Source: Sinomonas cellulolyticus
GTDB taxonomy: Bacteria > Actinomycetota > Actinomycetes > Actinomycetales > Micrococcaceae
Length of the DNA: 64,000 bases
Direction of reading: 5' to 3'
NCBI RefSeq assembly: GCF_014656475.1
Contig: NZ_BNCM01000002.1
Coordinates: 248,001 to 312,000, forward strand
Shown piece after piece: positions 51,407 to 60,318 of the stretch (positions within the stretch are counted from its first letter, which is position 1; each line of letters starts with the position of its first letter). Below the pieces are notes generated by a model. It saw only the letters and a program-made list of their open reading frames with translations. It did no database searches and was not told where the DNA came from. Position numbers and translations under genes: made by a program.

Positions 51407-53398
51407 TCAGTGCTGTGCCGCGACCTGCTGCGCGAACTTCTCGGTCATGCTCCCGACTCCGGTGGTGTCGTCGTAGCCCCTCGTTGCCGTGAGCGACGTG
51501 TCGAGTCCGAGCGTGGCCATCCACGTCAGTCCGGTGGACGGGTAGGCGCGGACCAGGTTGATCGGCGTTGCCGGGGCGGTGACGTCGCGCATGGCGGCAC
51601 CGGACGCGGCCGCCGCCTGGTAGATGGCCGGGTTGGCGAAGCCGACGCGCGTGCCGGTGGCCGCCTGGGCGCTCGCCATCAGGCCGGCCGTGAGCGGGCA
51701 GGACAGAGACGTTCCACCGATCCGCTCCTCCGAGTATGCGCCGGTGTTGAGCGAGTGGTCGTTGGTGATCGGACTGAAGCCGATCCTGAATCCCGTCCAT
51801 ACGTCTGCGAGCGCGGAGACGTCCGGCGAGACGCGCTTCCCCTGCGCGAGAGTCCCCGGGACGAGGTTTGCCTGGTAAGCGGGCTGGTCGAAGACGGCGC
51901 TCGTGCCGCCGCCCGCACCGTACTGGAAGACGCCTGGCAGCGGCCCACCATAGGCAAGGGAGCCGTCAGACTGCGCAACGATCTTCTGGCGGGTGGTCCC
52001 CCACGGGGTCTCCCAGAGGTAGTGGTTGGACTTGTCCAGCGCGAGGCTCGTGCCGCCCACGGACGTGACGTACGGGGAGCTTGCCGGGAAGTCGGGCGAG
52101 GTGTACTTGAGTGCCGCCTTCTCGTCACCGCTGTCGCCGCTTGAGAAGTACAGCCCGATGCCCTCGGCCGCGGCCTGGAGATGCAGACGCACCTCGCCGT
52201 TGCGCTGGTCGGGGGACACGGCCTCGCCAACGTTTCCGTAGCTGTTGCTCACGATGGTGGCCAGCTGGCCGTCGAGGACCTTGGACATCGCTATGTCGAG
52301 GCCTCCGCCGCAGTTCCACCCACCGGCATACAGGATCGATGCGCCCGGCGCGGTCGAGTGGACGGCCTCGACGTCGAGGGCTTCCTCGCCCTGCCATCCG
52401 CTTGGTTGGCCGCAGAGCGGCTGGTCGTAGTAGACGCTCGGGAGGACCTCGCGGTAATTCCCCGAGGTCAGGGCCGGGAGCCCGTGCAGGGAGGAGTACT
52501 GGTTGCCATCGGCGAGCATGCTGGGCGCGGCGTACGCATCGATGATCGCGACCGTCTGGCCGGCACCGGCGGTGGCGTTCATCGCGACGCCGTCACCGAG
52601 CCCGTACGCCGCCTGGATCTGGCCCGGCGTGTAGCCGCACAGGACGGTCGGGGCGGTCGTCGCGCCGGTCTGCGTCGCCGGGACGGTGACCTCGTGCTCG
52701 TCCCAGTAGTGCGAGCAGGGCGTAGCGACCGGAACCGGGGCGACCTTGCCGTTCGGCGAGGCATCAGCGCCGTCCGCAACGTTGTCCGGCCTGGTGAGCA
52801 GGCGGCCCTGGTCGATGCTGACGGCGGACACCACGCTGGCAAGTTCGGCCGGAACGGTGGGTGCCCTGTCCGGCCCGATGAGGTCCGTGCCCTGGAAGGC
52901 GTACGTCTGCTCGGTCACCGCGAACGCTGCGTTGACCTGGGCTACCGTGCCGCGGAACACGACGTACATGCCGCTGGCCGGCACCCCCGTGACCACCATG
53001 CCCTGGGCCTTGAGCCAGGAAACCACCTTGTCCGTGTCCGCTGGGGCGGGCGCAAACTGGTCCTTCCACTGGATGGAGCTCAGGTACTGGCCATACTGGG
53101 CGTCGCCGGGCGTCGAGACGGCGGTGGCGAACGACTTGGCCCCGGCCTCATCCCGCAAGGACAGGTAGATCTCGCCCTCGACCGTGGTGTTGCTCAGCGG
53201 GATTCCTGTCTTGGCCCGCGAGCCTGCCCACGGCGGGACCGAGCCGGGGAACGACTTGGAGCTCGAGGGCGGGGGATTCGGAGGCGCTGCGGTTGCACTC
53301 GATGCTCCGACAGCAGCAAGTCCGAGGGCGCATCCCACGGCCGCGGTGGCGGCCAGGGCGCGCAGGGAAAGCCAATGAGAACCGTGATGGGGTGCCAT
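51407..53398 (-). CDS. secreted S53-family serine carboxyl protease (sedolisin/kumamolisin type)
   Basis: A 663-residue exported protein. Signal peptide ends near ATA; the pro-domain (NTTVEGEIYLSLRDEAGAKSFATAVSTPGDAQYGQYLSS) is the pro-kumamolisin fold. The catalytic Ser is S564 in IGGTSLSCP; the Glu/Asp pair is in EEALDVEAVHS. The protease should act outside the cell on proteins at acidic pH, as sedolisins do. Calcium-binding residues near the C-terminus are likely. It is divergent from terC and ends in a strong hairpin. The chosen ATG follows a GGGAGAAG site. Confidence 0.9.
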   Translation of the reverse strand: MAPHHGSHWLSLRALAATAAVGCALGLAAVGASSATAAPPNPPPSSSKSFPGSVPPWAGSRAKTGIPLSNTTVEGEIYLSLRDEAGAKSFATAVSTPGDAQYGQYLSSIQWKDQFAPAPADTDKVVSWLKAQGMVVTGVPASGMYVVFRGTVAQVNAAFAVTEQTYAFQGTDLIGPDRAPTVPAELASVVSAVSIDQGRLLTRPDNVADGADASPNGKVAPVPVATPCSHYWDEHEVTVPATQTGATTAPTVLCGYTPGQIQAAYGLGDGVAMNATAGAGQTVAIIDAYAAPSMLADGNQYSSLHGLPALTSGNYREVLPSVYYDQPLCGQPSGWQGEEALDVEAVHSTAPGASILYAGGWNCGGGLDIAMSKVLDGQLATIVSNSYGNVGEAVSPDQRNGEVRLHLQAAAEGIGLYFSSGDSGDEKAALKYTSPDFPASSPYVTSVGGTSLALDKSNHYLWETPWGTTRQKIVAQSDGSLAYGGPLPGVFQYGAGGGTSAVFDQPAYQANLVPGTLAQGKRVSPDVSALADVWTGFRIGFSPITNDHSLNTGAYSEERIGGTSLSCPLTAGLMASAQAATGTRVGFANPAIYQAAAASGAAMRDVTAPATPINLVRAYPSTGLTWMATLGLDTSLTATRGYDDTTGVGSMTEKFAQQVAAQH

Positions 53399-53545
53399 GC
53401 CTCTTCTCCCGTTCCAGCCGTGCACGACGGTGCGCGCGGTTGCGAGTGAGACTAGTTCTGAAACAGACCTTGCAGGAAGTGCAGCGAAGCTGGGAGTTCG
53501 CCATGAATTTTGCGACTCATCCCCCTCCCGGTACGCTGGTCCGTA

Positions 53546-53669
53546 CGCAGGGGAGTATCCCAAGCGTTGCACACGTCAGCACGTCGGGCGCCGGAGCCCG
53601 GCCGGGTGCAGCGGCCATCCAGATGGTTCAGGGTGGTGGAGAGACTTGTGGCGATAACGCCTACCTGCG
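53546..53669 (+). promoter_or_regulatory. probable yybP-ykoY (manganese) riboswitch before terC
   Basis: The 124-nt leader has AGGGGAGTA (53549-53557), the conserved 5' element of the yybP-ykoY class, and P1 pairs CGCAGG (53546-53551) with CCTGCG (53664-53669). Between them lies a strong hairpin-rich region. The terC ribosome site (AAGGGA) follows P1 directly. TerC/Alx-type genes are frequent targets of this Mn2+ riboswitch. The full conserved 3' core was not checked by a model. Confidence 0.6.
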
Positions 53670-53681
53670 AAAGGGACCTCA

Positions 53682-54869
53682 ATGTCCGTCTCCCCCCTCG
53701 TCTGGGGCATCACCATCGTGGTGATCCTGGCCCTCTTGGCCTTCGACTACTTCTTCCACATCCGCAAGGCGCACGTGCCGTCGCTCAAGGAAGCGGCCGT
53801 GTGGTCCTCCATTTACGTGGGCGCGGCAATCCTGTTCGGCATCATCCTGCTCGTCTTCGGCGGACCGTCCATGGGAAGCGAGTACTTCGCTGGCTTCATC
53901 ACCGAGAAGGCGCTCTCGGTGGACAACCTGTTCGTGTTCCTCGTGATCATGGCGAGCTTCCGCGTTCCGCGCGAGGACCAGCAGAAGGTCCTGCTGTTCG
54001 GCATCGTGTTCGCGCTGATCGCGCGCTCCGCGTTCATCTTCGCCGGCGTTGCCCTGATCAACGCCTTCTCGTGGGTCTTCTACATCTTCGGCATCATCCT
54101 GCTGATCACGGCCGGCAACCTGCTCAAGAGCGAGGATTCGGGCGAGGACGAGGCGGACAACTTCGTCATCCGGCTGGCGCGCAAGTTCTTCCACACGTCC
54201 GAGCACTATGACGGCGACAAGCTCTTCACCCATGAGAACGGCAAGCGCGTCCTGACGCCGATGCTGCTCGTGATGGTCGCGATCGGCGGCACCGACCTGC
54301 TGTTCGCCCTCGACTCCATCCCGGCGATCTTCGGCCTGACCCAGAACCCGTACGTCGTGTTCACGGCCACCGCGTTCTCGCTCATGGGCCTGCGCCAGCT
54401 GTACTTCCTCCTCGACGGGCTCCTGGACCGCCTCATCTACCTCTCCTATGGCCTGGCGGCGATCCTCGCGTTCATCGGGGTCAAGCTCGTCCTGCACGCG
54501 CTGCACGAGAACACCCTGCCGTTCATCAACGGCGGCCAGCACGTGGAGGTCTTCGAGATCACCACCGGCCTCTCGCTCACGGTGATCGTCAGCGTCCTGC
54601 TCGTCACGATCGTCGCCTCGCTCTACAGCAAGGCCGGCAAGGCGCACGCCGCCGTCAACAATGCCCGGCGCCACGCCGAGAGCTACCTCGACCTCGAGTA
54701 CACCGCGGACCCCGCGGAGCGCGAGCGCGTGTACCGGGAGCTCCTCGACGAGGAGCAGGACATCCTCGAGATGGACAGGAAGTACCGGGACAGGGTCAAG
54801 GACATCGAGGCCATCCGCGCCAAGGTCGCCGAGGCCCACTCCCGGCACGCGGAGTTCACCGCGCGCTGA
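53682..54869 (+). CDS. TerC-family membrane protein (probable manganese exporter)
   Basis: A 395-residue membrane protein with about nine helices, of the TerC/Alx family. Conserved acidic segments EKALSVDNLFVF (helix 3) and GTDLLFALDSIPAIF (helix 6-7) match the metal-site region. A ~65-residue charged, coiled-coil-like tail (AVNNARRHAESYLDLEYTADPAERERVYRELLDEEQDILEMDRKYRDRVKDIEA) extends beyond the membrane part. Relatives export Mn2+ and often are controlled by the riboswitch seen just upstream. The gene converges on the GntR gene with a palindromic terminator. Confidence 0.9.
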   Translation: MSVSPLVWGITIVVILALLAFDYFFHIRKAHVPSLKEAAVWSSIYVGAAILFGIILLVFGGPSMGSEYFAGFITEKALSVDNLFVFLVIMASFRVPREDQQKVLLFGIVFALIARSAFIFAGVALINAFSWVFYIFGIILLITAGNLLKSEDSGEDEADNFVIRLARKFFHTSEHYDGDKLFTHENGKRVLTPMLLVMVAIGGTDLLFALDSIPAIFGLTQNPYVVFTATAFSLMGLRQLYFLLDGLLDRLIYLSYGLAAILAFIGVKLVLHALHENTLPFINGGQHVEVFEITTGLSLTVIVSVLLVTIVASLYSKAGKAHAAVNNARRHAESYLDLEYTADPAERERVYRELLDEEQDILEMDRKYRDRVKDIEAIRAKVAEAHSRHAEFTAR

Positions 54870-54879
54870 CCCCAGCCGA

Positions 54880-54928
54880 CGCACGACGCCGGCTCGGTCG
54901 CCTGAGGTGACCGGGCCGACGTCGTGCG
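54880..54928. terminator. bidirectional stem-loop between terC and GntR genes
   Basis: Arms 54880-54899 and 54909-54928 (20 nt) pair with two mismatches around a 9-nt loop, starting 10 bp past the terC stop and ending just before the convergent GntR stop. The outer parts are CGCACGACG/CGTCGTGCG. It likely ends transcripts from both sides. Confidence 0.75.
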
Positions 54929-54931
54929 CGA

Positions 54932-55591
54932 TCAGGACCAGAGGCCGCTGGGCCGCTCGAACTGCCGCGCCATCGCCGAACGGATACTCCGGAGGTGCGC
55001 GCGCATCGCCTCGGCGGCCGCGGCGCCATCGCCCGCGGCAACAGCCGCATAGACCGCCTCGTGCTCGGCCAGCTCCTCGTCGGCCGCGAGATGGCCGTGG
55101 AGCCCCGGGAGCACGTGGTAGGCGCGGGACGTCTCGTCGAAGCACCGGGCCAGCACCTCCGACAGGCGGCGGTTCCGGGCGCCGGCAGCGAGCGCGCGGT
55201 GGAAGTCGGCGGCGTACTCCATGCTCATCAGGGGCTCGGCGGCCGCGTGCTCGCGCTGGCGGTCGAGGAGGTCACGGAGGGTGCGGACCAGCGCCGGGTC
55301 CGCAAAGGCGGCTGCGCTCGAGCACGAGTGGGGCTCGAGCAGCATCCGCAGGTCGAGCACCTCGGCGACGTCCTGAGAGCTCATGGTCGCGACCAGATAG
55401 CCCTTCTTGGGCAGCACCGCCAGCAGGCCCTCAGTGGTGAGAAGCCGCAGGGCCTCGCGCACGGGCGTCTTGGACACGCCGAACTGCTCGGCGAGCTTGG
55501 GCTCGACCACGAGGGAGCCCGGGGCGAGCTCCCCCTCGAGGATCATGCGGCGCAGGTCGGTGGCGAGCCTGGCGGTCATGGACTCGGCCAT
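54932..55591 (-). CDS. GntR/FadR-type (FCD domain) transcriptional regulator
   Basis: A 219-residue repressor. The winged helix is RLATDLRRMILEGELAPGSLVVEPKLAEQFGVSKTPVREALRLLTTEGLL; the C-terminal FCD domain shows conserved DFHRAL and EHEAVYAAVAAGD metal/ligand positions. FCD regulators bind small carboxylates such as lactate. It is divergent from the transporter and two lactate-type dehydrogenases, and an AT-rich palindrome lies between, so it probably controls them. Confidence 0.92.
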   Translation of the reverse strand: MAESMTARLATDLRRMILEGELAPGSLVVEPKLAEQFGVSKTPVREALRLLTTEGLLAVLPKKGYLVATMSSQDVAEVLDLRMLLEPHSCSSAAAFADPALVRTLRDLLDRQREHAAAEPLMSMEYAADFHRALAAGARNRRLSEVLARCFDETSRAYHVLPGLHGHLAADEELAEHEAVYAAVAAGDGAAAAEAMRAHLRSIRSAMARQFERPSGLWS

Positions 55592-55622
55592 GCCCCTCCT
55601 CCCGTCGAGAACTTGTGAAGTA

Positions 55623-55649
55623 TATCACCCAGTGATAGAAATATATTTC
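55623..55649. promoter_or_regulatory. twin palindromic operator of GntR regulator
   Basis: TATCAC-CCA-GTGATA (55623-55637) and GAAATATATTTC (55638-55649) are two adjoining perfect palindromes, in an AT-rich pocket 36 bp before the MFS start and 32 bp before the GntR start. The site is the likely operator by which the GntR protein senses its ligand and controls both directions. Confidence 0.65.
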
Positions 55650-55684
55650 AAGCATCCCTCGCTACCCTGCCCTCTGGAGGACCC

Positions 55685-57001
55685 ATGACCAGCAACACCG
55701 CCGTTGCCTCCGGTCGCCCGACCCTCACCCCCGGCGCCCGGCGCGCCCTGTTCGCCGCGACGGTCGGCACGCTCATCGAGTGGTACGACTACGCGCTGTA
55801 CGGCGCTGCGGCAGGACTCGTGATCGGGCCCCTCTTCTTCGCCGGCACGAGCACAGGCGCCTCCCTCGCGGCCTTCGCGACATTCGCTGTCGGATTCATC
55901 GCGCGGCCCTTGGGCGGACTCGTGATCGGGCACATCGGTGACAGGCGCGGACGCCGCCCCGCCATGATCCTCACCATCGTCCTCATGGGTGCGGCCACCG
56001 TGGCGATCGGGCTGCTTCCCACCACCGCCGCGATCGGCGCGGCAGCGCCCCTCCTTCTCGTGGTCTTCCGCGTCCTCCAGGGATTCGGCGCCGGGGCCGA
56101 GCTTGCCGGCGCCATGACCCTCGTGGCGGAGTTCGCTCCCGCCAAGCGGCGCGGGTACTTCACCTCAATCGTCCTCGCCACCCCTCCCGCCGGGATCGCG
56201 CTCGCCACCGTCGCCTTCCTCTGGGCGTCCTCGGCGGGCGACGCCGCGCTGCTGGGCTGGGCGTGGCGCGTCCCGTTCATCGCCTCGGCCGTGCTGTTCT
56301 TCGTGGCGCTGTTCATCCGCGCCAGGCTCGAGGAGACGCCCGAGTACCGGATCGCGACCGAGCACGCGGATGCCGCGCGGAAGCGCCGGCTCCCCCTCGG
56401 GGAACTGCTGCGCAGGAGCCCCGCGGAGGTCGCGATCGGGTTCTTCTCGATCACCGGCCACAATGCGCTGAACTACATCATGGCCGTGTTCGCCTTGGGC
56501 TTCATGGCCTCTCCGGCCATCGGCATGAGCCGGACCGACGCCCTGCTCGCGGTGACCGTGGGCTCCCTCGCGGGGATCGTCGGCACGCCGTTCGGCGGGT
56601 GGGCGGCGGACCGCTTCGGCGCAGGCCGGGTCCTGGCCATCGGCTCCGCGGCGGGGGCCCTGTTCGCCTACCCGCTCTTTGCCGCGCTGTCGAGCCGTTC
56701 CATGGCCCTCGCGACCCTCGCGATCGCGATCGGGTACGGCATCGTGATCGCGATGACGAGCGGCGCCCAAGGGGCATTCCTGACCAACCTCTTCCCGCCG
56801 GCCCACCGGTTCTCCGGCGTGGGCCTCGCCCGGGAGCTCAACGGCGCGATCGTCGCGGGCCTCAGCCCCCTCATCGCCGCCGCACTCATCGAGGCGGCGC
56901 ACGGGGGGACGTGGCTCGCCGCCCTGTTCCTGCTGCTGTGCTGCGCTTCGTCGATGATCGCAGTCCTGCTCGCGCGCGGCCGCGGCACCACCGCTGCCTG
57001 A
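55685..57001 (+). CDS. MHS-type MFS carboxylate:proton symporter
   Basis: A 438-residue transporter with twelve helices. LIEWYDYALYGAAAGLVIG, GHIGDRRGRRPAM, RVLQGFGAGAELAGAM and GRRLPLGELLRRSP-like central loop are MHS features. First gene of an operon with two L-lactate-type dehydrogenases, so it probably imports lactate or another 2-hydroxyacid. Its promoter overlaps a GntR operator. A possible alternative is alpha-ketoglutarate. No signal of frameshift. Confidence 0.92.
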   Translation: MTSNTAVASGRPTLTPGARRALFAATVGTLIEWYDYALYGAAAGLVIGPLFFAGTSTGASLAAFATFAVGFIARPLGGLVIGHIGDRRGRRPAMILTIVLMGAATVAIGLLPTTAAIGAAAPLLLVVFRVLQGFGAGAELAGAMTLVAEFAPAKRRGYFTSIVLATPPAGIALATVAFLWASSAGDAALLGWAWRVPFIASAVLFFVALFIRARLEETPEYRIATEHADAARKRRLPLGELLRRSPAEVAIGFFSITGHNALNYIMAVFALGFMASPAIGMSRTDALLAVTVGSLAGIVGTPFGGWAADRFGAGRVLAIGSAAGALFAYPLFAALSSRSMALATLAIAIGYGIVIAMTSGAQGAFLTNLFPPAHRFSGVGLARELNGAIVAGLSPLIAAALIEAAHGGTWLAALFLLLCCASSMIAVLLARGRGTTAA

Positions 57002-57038
57002 TCCCCTCCCCCTGCTCCCACCACCCCTGGAGGCCCCC

Positions 57039-58265
57039 ATGAAGCGCCGTTTCCCGAGCGTGAGCGAACTGCGCCCGCTCATGCAGTTCGAGCTGCCCAC
57101 CCTCGACCGCCGCGCCGCGCGGCTCGCCCGCGCGGCGGACGTCTGGGACCTGCGGGCCATCGCGAAACGGCGCACGCCGAGGCCCGCCTTCGACTATGTG
57201 GACGGCGCTGCCCAGCGCGAGCTCACGGTGCGCCGGACGCGGGAGGCGTTCGACGCCGTCGAACTCCTCCCCCGCATCCTGCACGGGACCGAGAAGGTGG
57301 ATCTCTCCACGATGATCGCGGGCGGGAGCTCGTCGCTGCCGTTCGGGATCGCGCCGACCGGGTTCACCCGCTTCATGCACGCCGAGGGCGAGGACGGCGG
57401 TGCGGCCGCGGCGGCGGCTGCAGGCATCCCGTTCTCGCTGTCCACGATGGGCACCCGCTCGATCGAGCAGGTCGCCGTGGTCTCGGGTGGGGTTGCCGAC
57501 GGCGCGCGCCGCTGGTTCCAGCTGTACCTGTGGAAGGACCGGCAGAAGTCGCTCGACCTGCTCGAGCGTGCGGCGGCAAGCGGCTACGACACCCTTCTCG
57601 TCACCGTGGACACGCCCGTGGCGGGGCAGCGGCTGCGCGATGTCCGCAACGGCATGGTGATCCCGCCCAAGCTCACACTCAAGACCGTGCTCGACGCGTC
57701 CTACCGGCCCGAGTGGTGGTTCAACTTCCTCACCACCGACCCCCTCACCTTCGCGTCGCTGACGAACACGAGCCAGGACCTCCCCACGCTCATCAACTCG
57801 ATGTTCGACCCGACCCTCTCGATCGCGGACCTCGAGTGGATCCGGTCGGTGTGGGGCGGGAAGCTGTTCGTCAAGGGCATCCTCACCGCCGAGGACACCC
57901 GCCGTGCCCTCGACGCCGGTGCGGACGGCCTCATTGTGTCCAATCACGGCGGCCGGCAGCTGGACCGCGCACCCGTCTCCCTCCAGGCTCTGCCCGAGGT
58001 CCGCGCCGAGGCCGGGGACGAGGTCGAGATCATCCTCGACTCGGGCATCATGTCCGGAGCAGACGTCGTCGCCGCCCTCTGCTCGGGCGCCGACTTCACG
58101 CTCATCGGCCGCGCCTACCTGTACGGGCTCATGGCCGGCGGACGCGAGGGCGTGGCCCGGGTCATCGAGCTGCTCGCCAAGGAGATCGAGGTGACCATGC
58201 AGCTCATCGGCGCCGCGACTGTCGCGGATCTAGGGCCGCACCTGCTGAGGTCGCGCCAGGCCTAG
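57039..58265 (+). CDS. lldD: FMN-dependent L-lactate dehydrogenase (LldD-like)
   Basis: A 408-residue alpha-hydroxyacid oxidase-fold enzyme. FDYVDGAAQRELTVRRTREAFDAVELLPRIL is the typical start, GTRSIEQVA follows, and the catalytic His is H303 in VSNHGGRQLD. It oxidises L-lactate to pyruvate and feeds electrons to the membrane. The extra N-terminal ~30 residues are basic. It lies 37 bp after the transporter and 9 bp before a paralogue of the same family, presumably one operon under GntR control. Confidence 0.88.
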   Translation: MKRRFPSVSELRPLMQFELPTLDRRAARLARAADVWDLRAIAKRRTPRPAFDYVDGAAQRELTVRRTREAFDAVELLPRILHGTEKVDLSTMIAGGSSSLPFGIAPTGFTRFMHAEGEDGGAAAAAAAGIPFSLSTMGTRSIEQVAVVSGGVADGARRWFQLYLWKDRQKSLDLLERAAASGYDTLLVTVDTPVAGQRLRDVRNGMVIPPKLTLKTVLDASYRPEWWFNFLTTDPLTFASLTNTSQDLPTLINSMFDPTLSIADLEWIRSVWGGKLFVKGILTAEDTRRALDAGADGLIVSNHGGRQLDRAPVSLQALPEVRAEAGDEVEIILDSGIMSGADVVAALCSGADFTLIGRAYLYGLMAGGREGVARVIELLAKEIEVTMQLIGAATVADLGPHLLRSRQA

Positions 58266-58274
58266 ACTCGCCCT

Positions 58275-59606
58275 GTGAGCGAGTCCTCCGGCCGCAGCGT
58301 GCAATCGCGGATCTACCGCAATGGCGTGTTCGGGCACCGTCCCGCGGTGCCCACGAATCCCACCGAGCTCGAGCGCCGCGCCCTCGCCTCGATGTCCCGC
58401 GAGGCCCGAGGCTACGTGGCCACCGGGGCAGGGATGGGCTCGACGATGGTCGCGAACCGCACCTCATTCCAGAGGTGGCGGCTCGTTCCCCGGCTCGGCC
58501 GGGACGTCTCCCGGCGGGACTCGTCCATCGAGCTGTTCGGCCGCCGCCACCCCTCCCCCTTCCTCGCGGCCCCGGTCGGCGTCCTCGAGCTCGCGCACCC
58601 GGCCGGGGACCTCGCCGTCGCCCGCGCCGCACGCGCGACCGGCGTGCCGATGATCATCTCGTCCCAGGCCTCGCACCCGATGGAGGCCATCGCGTCGGAG
58701 CTCGGCGACGCCGAGCGTTGGTTCCAGCTGTACTGGAGCAGCGAGGATGCGGTAGTCGAGTCGTTCGTGCGGCGCGCCGAACGCATAGGATGCGGCGCCG
58801 TCGTCGTCACCCTCGACACGATGGTGCTCTCGTGGCGCACGCTCGACCTCGACAACGCGTACCTGCCGTTCGCGCGCGGCATGGGGATCGCGCAGTACAC
58901 GTCCGACCCCGCGTTCCGCGAACTCGTCGAGGCCCGGCTCGCCGCGGGCGGCGGTTCCGCCGCGGGCGGCGGTTCCGCCGCGGGCGCCGGTTCCGCTGCG
59001 GGGTCTGGGGAGCGCACGACGCCGCGCCCCACCCCCGCGGCGGTACGTTCGCTCGTGCGGCTGGCACGGGAGCACCCCGGCGGGTTCCGGGAGAACCTCG
59101 CCTCCCCCGTGCCGCGGGCGAGCGTCGAGACGTTCCTCGACGTGTTCTCGCGGACCACGCTGACCTGGTCTGACCTCGCGTGGCTGCGCGAGCGGACCCG
59201 GCTGCCGATCCTGGTCAAGGGCCTCCAGCACGCTGACGACGCGCGGGCGGCCCTCGAGCACGGCGCCGACGGGATCATCGTCTCCAACCACGGCGGGCGG
59301 CAGCTGGACGGTGCGGTCGGGTCGCTGGACGCGCTGCCAGGGATCGTCGAGGCCGTCGGCGGGCGGGTGCCCGTGCTGTTCGACTCCGGCGTGCGGTGCG
59401 CGGCGGACGCGTTCAAGGCGCTCGCTCTCGGTGCCGACGCCGTCTGCATCGGGCGGCCATACATGTACGGGCTCGCGCTCGCCGGCGAGGACGGCGTTCG
59501 CGAGGTGTTCGAGGCTTTCCGCGCCGAGTTCGACCTCACGATGGCCGTGGCCGGAGTGACGCGGGTGGACGAGATCGGGCGGGAGGCGGTCGTTCCATGG
59601 AGCTGA
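58275..59606 (+). CDS. lactate 2-monooxygenase-like FMN oxidoreductase
   Basis: A 443-residue member of the same fold as LldD but closer to lactate 2-monooxygenase: WRTLDLDNAYLPFARGMGIAQYTSDPAF and VSNHGGRQLDGAVGSLDALP (catalytic His). Such enzymes release acetate, CO2 and water from L-lactate. An insertion near residues 222-250 is made of GGGSAA repeats (18-bp DNA repeats at about 58947-59005) followed by ERTTPRPTP, and looks like an unstructured loop. The start is GTG. The stop overlaps the DUF1905 start by 10 bp. Confidence 0.85.
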   Translation: MSESSGRSVQSRIYRNGVFGHRPAVPTNPTELERRALASMSREARGYVATGAGMGSTMVANRTSFQRWRLVPRLGRDVSRRDSSIELFGRRHPSPFLAAPVGVLELAHPAGDLAVARAARATGVPMIISSQASHPMEAIASELGDAERWFQLYWSSEDAVVESFVRRAERIGCGAVVVTLDTMVLSWRTLDLDNAYLPFARGMGIAQYTSDPAFRELVEARLAAGGGSAAGGGSAAGAGSAAGSGERTTPRPTPAAVRSLVRLAREHPGGFRENLASPVPRASVETFLDVFSRTTLTWSDLAWLRERTRLPILVKGLQHADDARAALEHGADGIIVSNHGGRQLDGAVGSLDALPGIVEAVGGRVPVLFDSGVRCAADAFKALALGADAVCIGRPYMYGLALAGEDGVREVFEAFRAEFDLTMAVAGVTRVDEIGREAVVPWS

Positions 59607-59884
59607 TCTTCGATGGTGACGTCATCGAGTGGCGCGGCCCCGCGCCGTTCGTGTTCGTCCGAGTGCCCCCGGAAGAGTCCTCCGAGATCCAAGCCGTCTC
59701 GAGGGAGCTCACGTACGGCTGGGGCTGCATCCCAGTGTCCGTACGCCTCGGCGGCTCGGAGTGGACCACCGCGCTCATGCCCAAGGATGGCGCGTACCTC
59801 GTCCCGCTGCGCAAAGCCTTCCGCGAGGCCGAGCGAGTGGACGTGGGCGACGTCGTGCCTGTCGCCCTGACGCTCGGTGGTTGA
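59597..59884 (+). CDS. DUF1905 family protein
   Basis: A 95-residue small beta-barrel protein: MELIFDGDVIEWRGPAPFVFVRVPPEESSEIQ, then YGWGCIPVSVRLGGSEWTTALMPKDGAYLVPLRKAFREAE. This is the DUF1905 core, often linked to YdeI. The function is unknown. The ATG overlaps the last 10 bp of the lactate-monooxygenase-like gene, and the next gene starts 8 bp after its stop, so it is probably the fourth gene of the lactate operon. Confidence 0.85.
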   Translation: MELIFDGDVIEWRGPAPFVFVRVPPEESSEIQAVSRELTYGWGCIPVSVRLGGSEWTTALMPKDGAYLVPLRKAFREAERVDVGDVVPVALTLGG

Positions 59885-59892
59885 ATGGCCGC

Positions 59893-60255
59893 GTGGAACT
59901 CTGGCAGAAGCTTCAGATCAGGCCCGGGATGACGGTCGCGGTCATCAACGCGCCGTCGGACGCCCCCGCCGTGGCGGGCCCGTTCGAGGTGACGGACGAC
60001 GCCGGTGCTGCCGCCGCCGTCGTCCTCTACGTCGCCGACCGCGACGAGCTCGCCGCGCGGGGAGCCGCCGCGGTGAGGGCCGCGCACGAGGACCGCCTCG
60101 CGTGGGTCGCCTACCCGAAGGCGAAGAAGCTTGGCACCGACCTCAACCGCGACATCCTCGCGCGGGACATGATCGCGCTCGGCGCCGATCCCGTGCGTCA
60201 GGTCTCGATCGACGAGACGTGGTCCGCGCTGCGGTTCCGGCCCGCGTTCCGCTGA
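59893..60255 (+). CDS. DUF3052 family protein
   Basis: A 120-residue protein starting at GTG (VELWQKLQIRPGMTVAVINAP). Matches the DUF3052 pattern with IRPGM near the start and AYPKAKKLGTDLNRDIL later. Function unknown; the fold may be a Rossmann-like strand-helix unit. It is probably cotranscribed with the DUF1905 gene and lies before the convergent methyltransferase gene. Confidence 0.8.
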   Translation: MELWQKLQIRPGMTVAVINAPSDAPAVAGPFEVTDDAGAAAAVVLYVADRDELAARGAAAVRAAHEDRLAWVAYPKAKKLGTDLNRDILARDMIALGADPVRQVSIDETWSALRFRPAFR

Positions 60256-60318
60256 GGCGGGGCGTCCCAGCGGTGGACCGCGACGGTGCCGGTGGCCCCA
60301 TCGGGTGGGCTCTGCCGC

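Noticed and set aside
51407..51800. Upstream part of the 300-codon minus-strand frame holding the ribokinase fragment
   Set aside because: This part is an alternate frame inside the protease gene with no kinase likeness; only the segment after the protease stop shows it.
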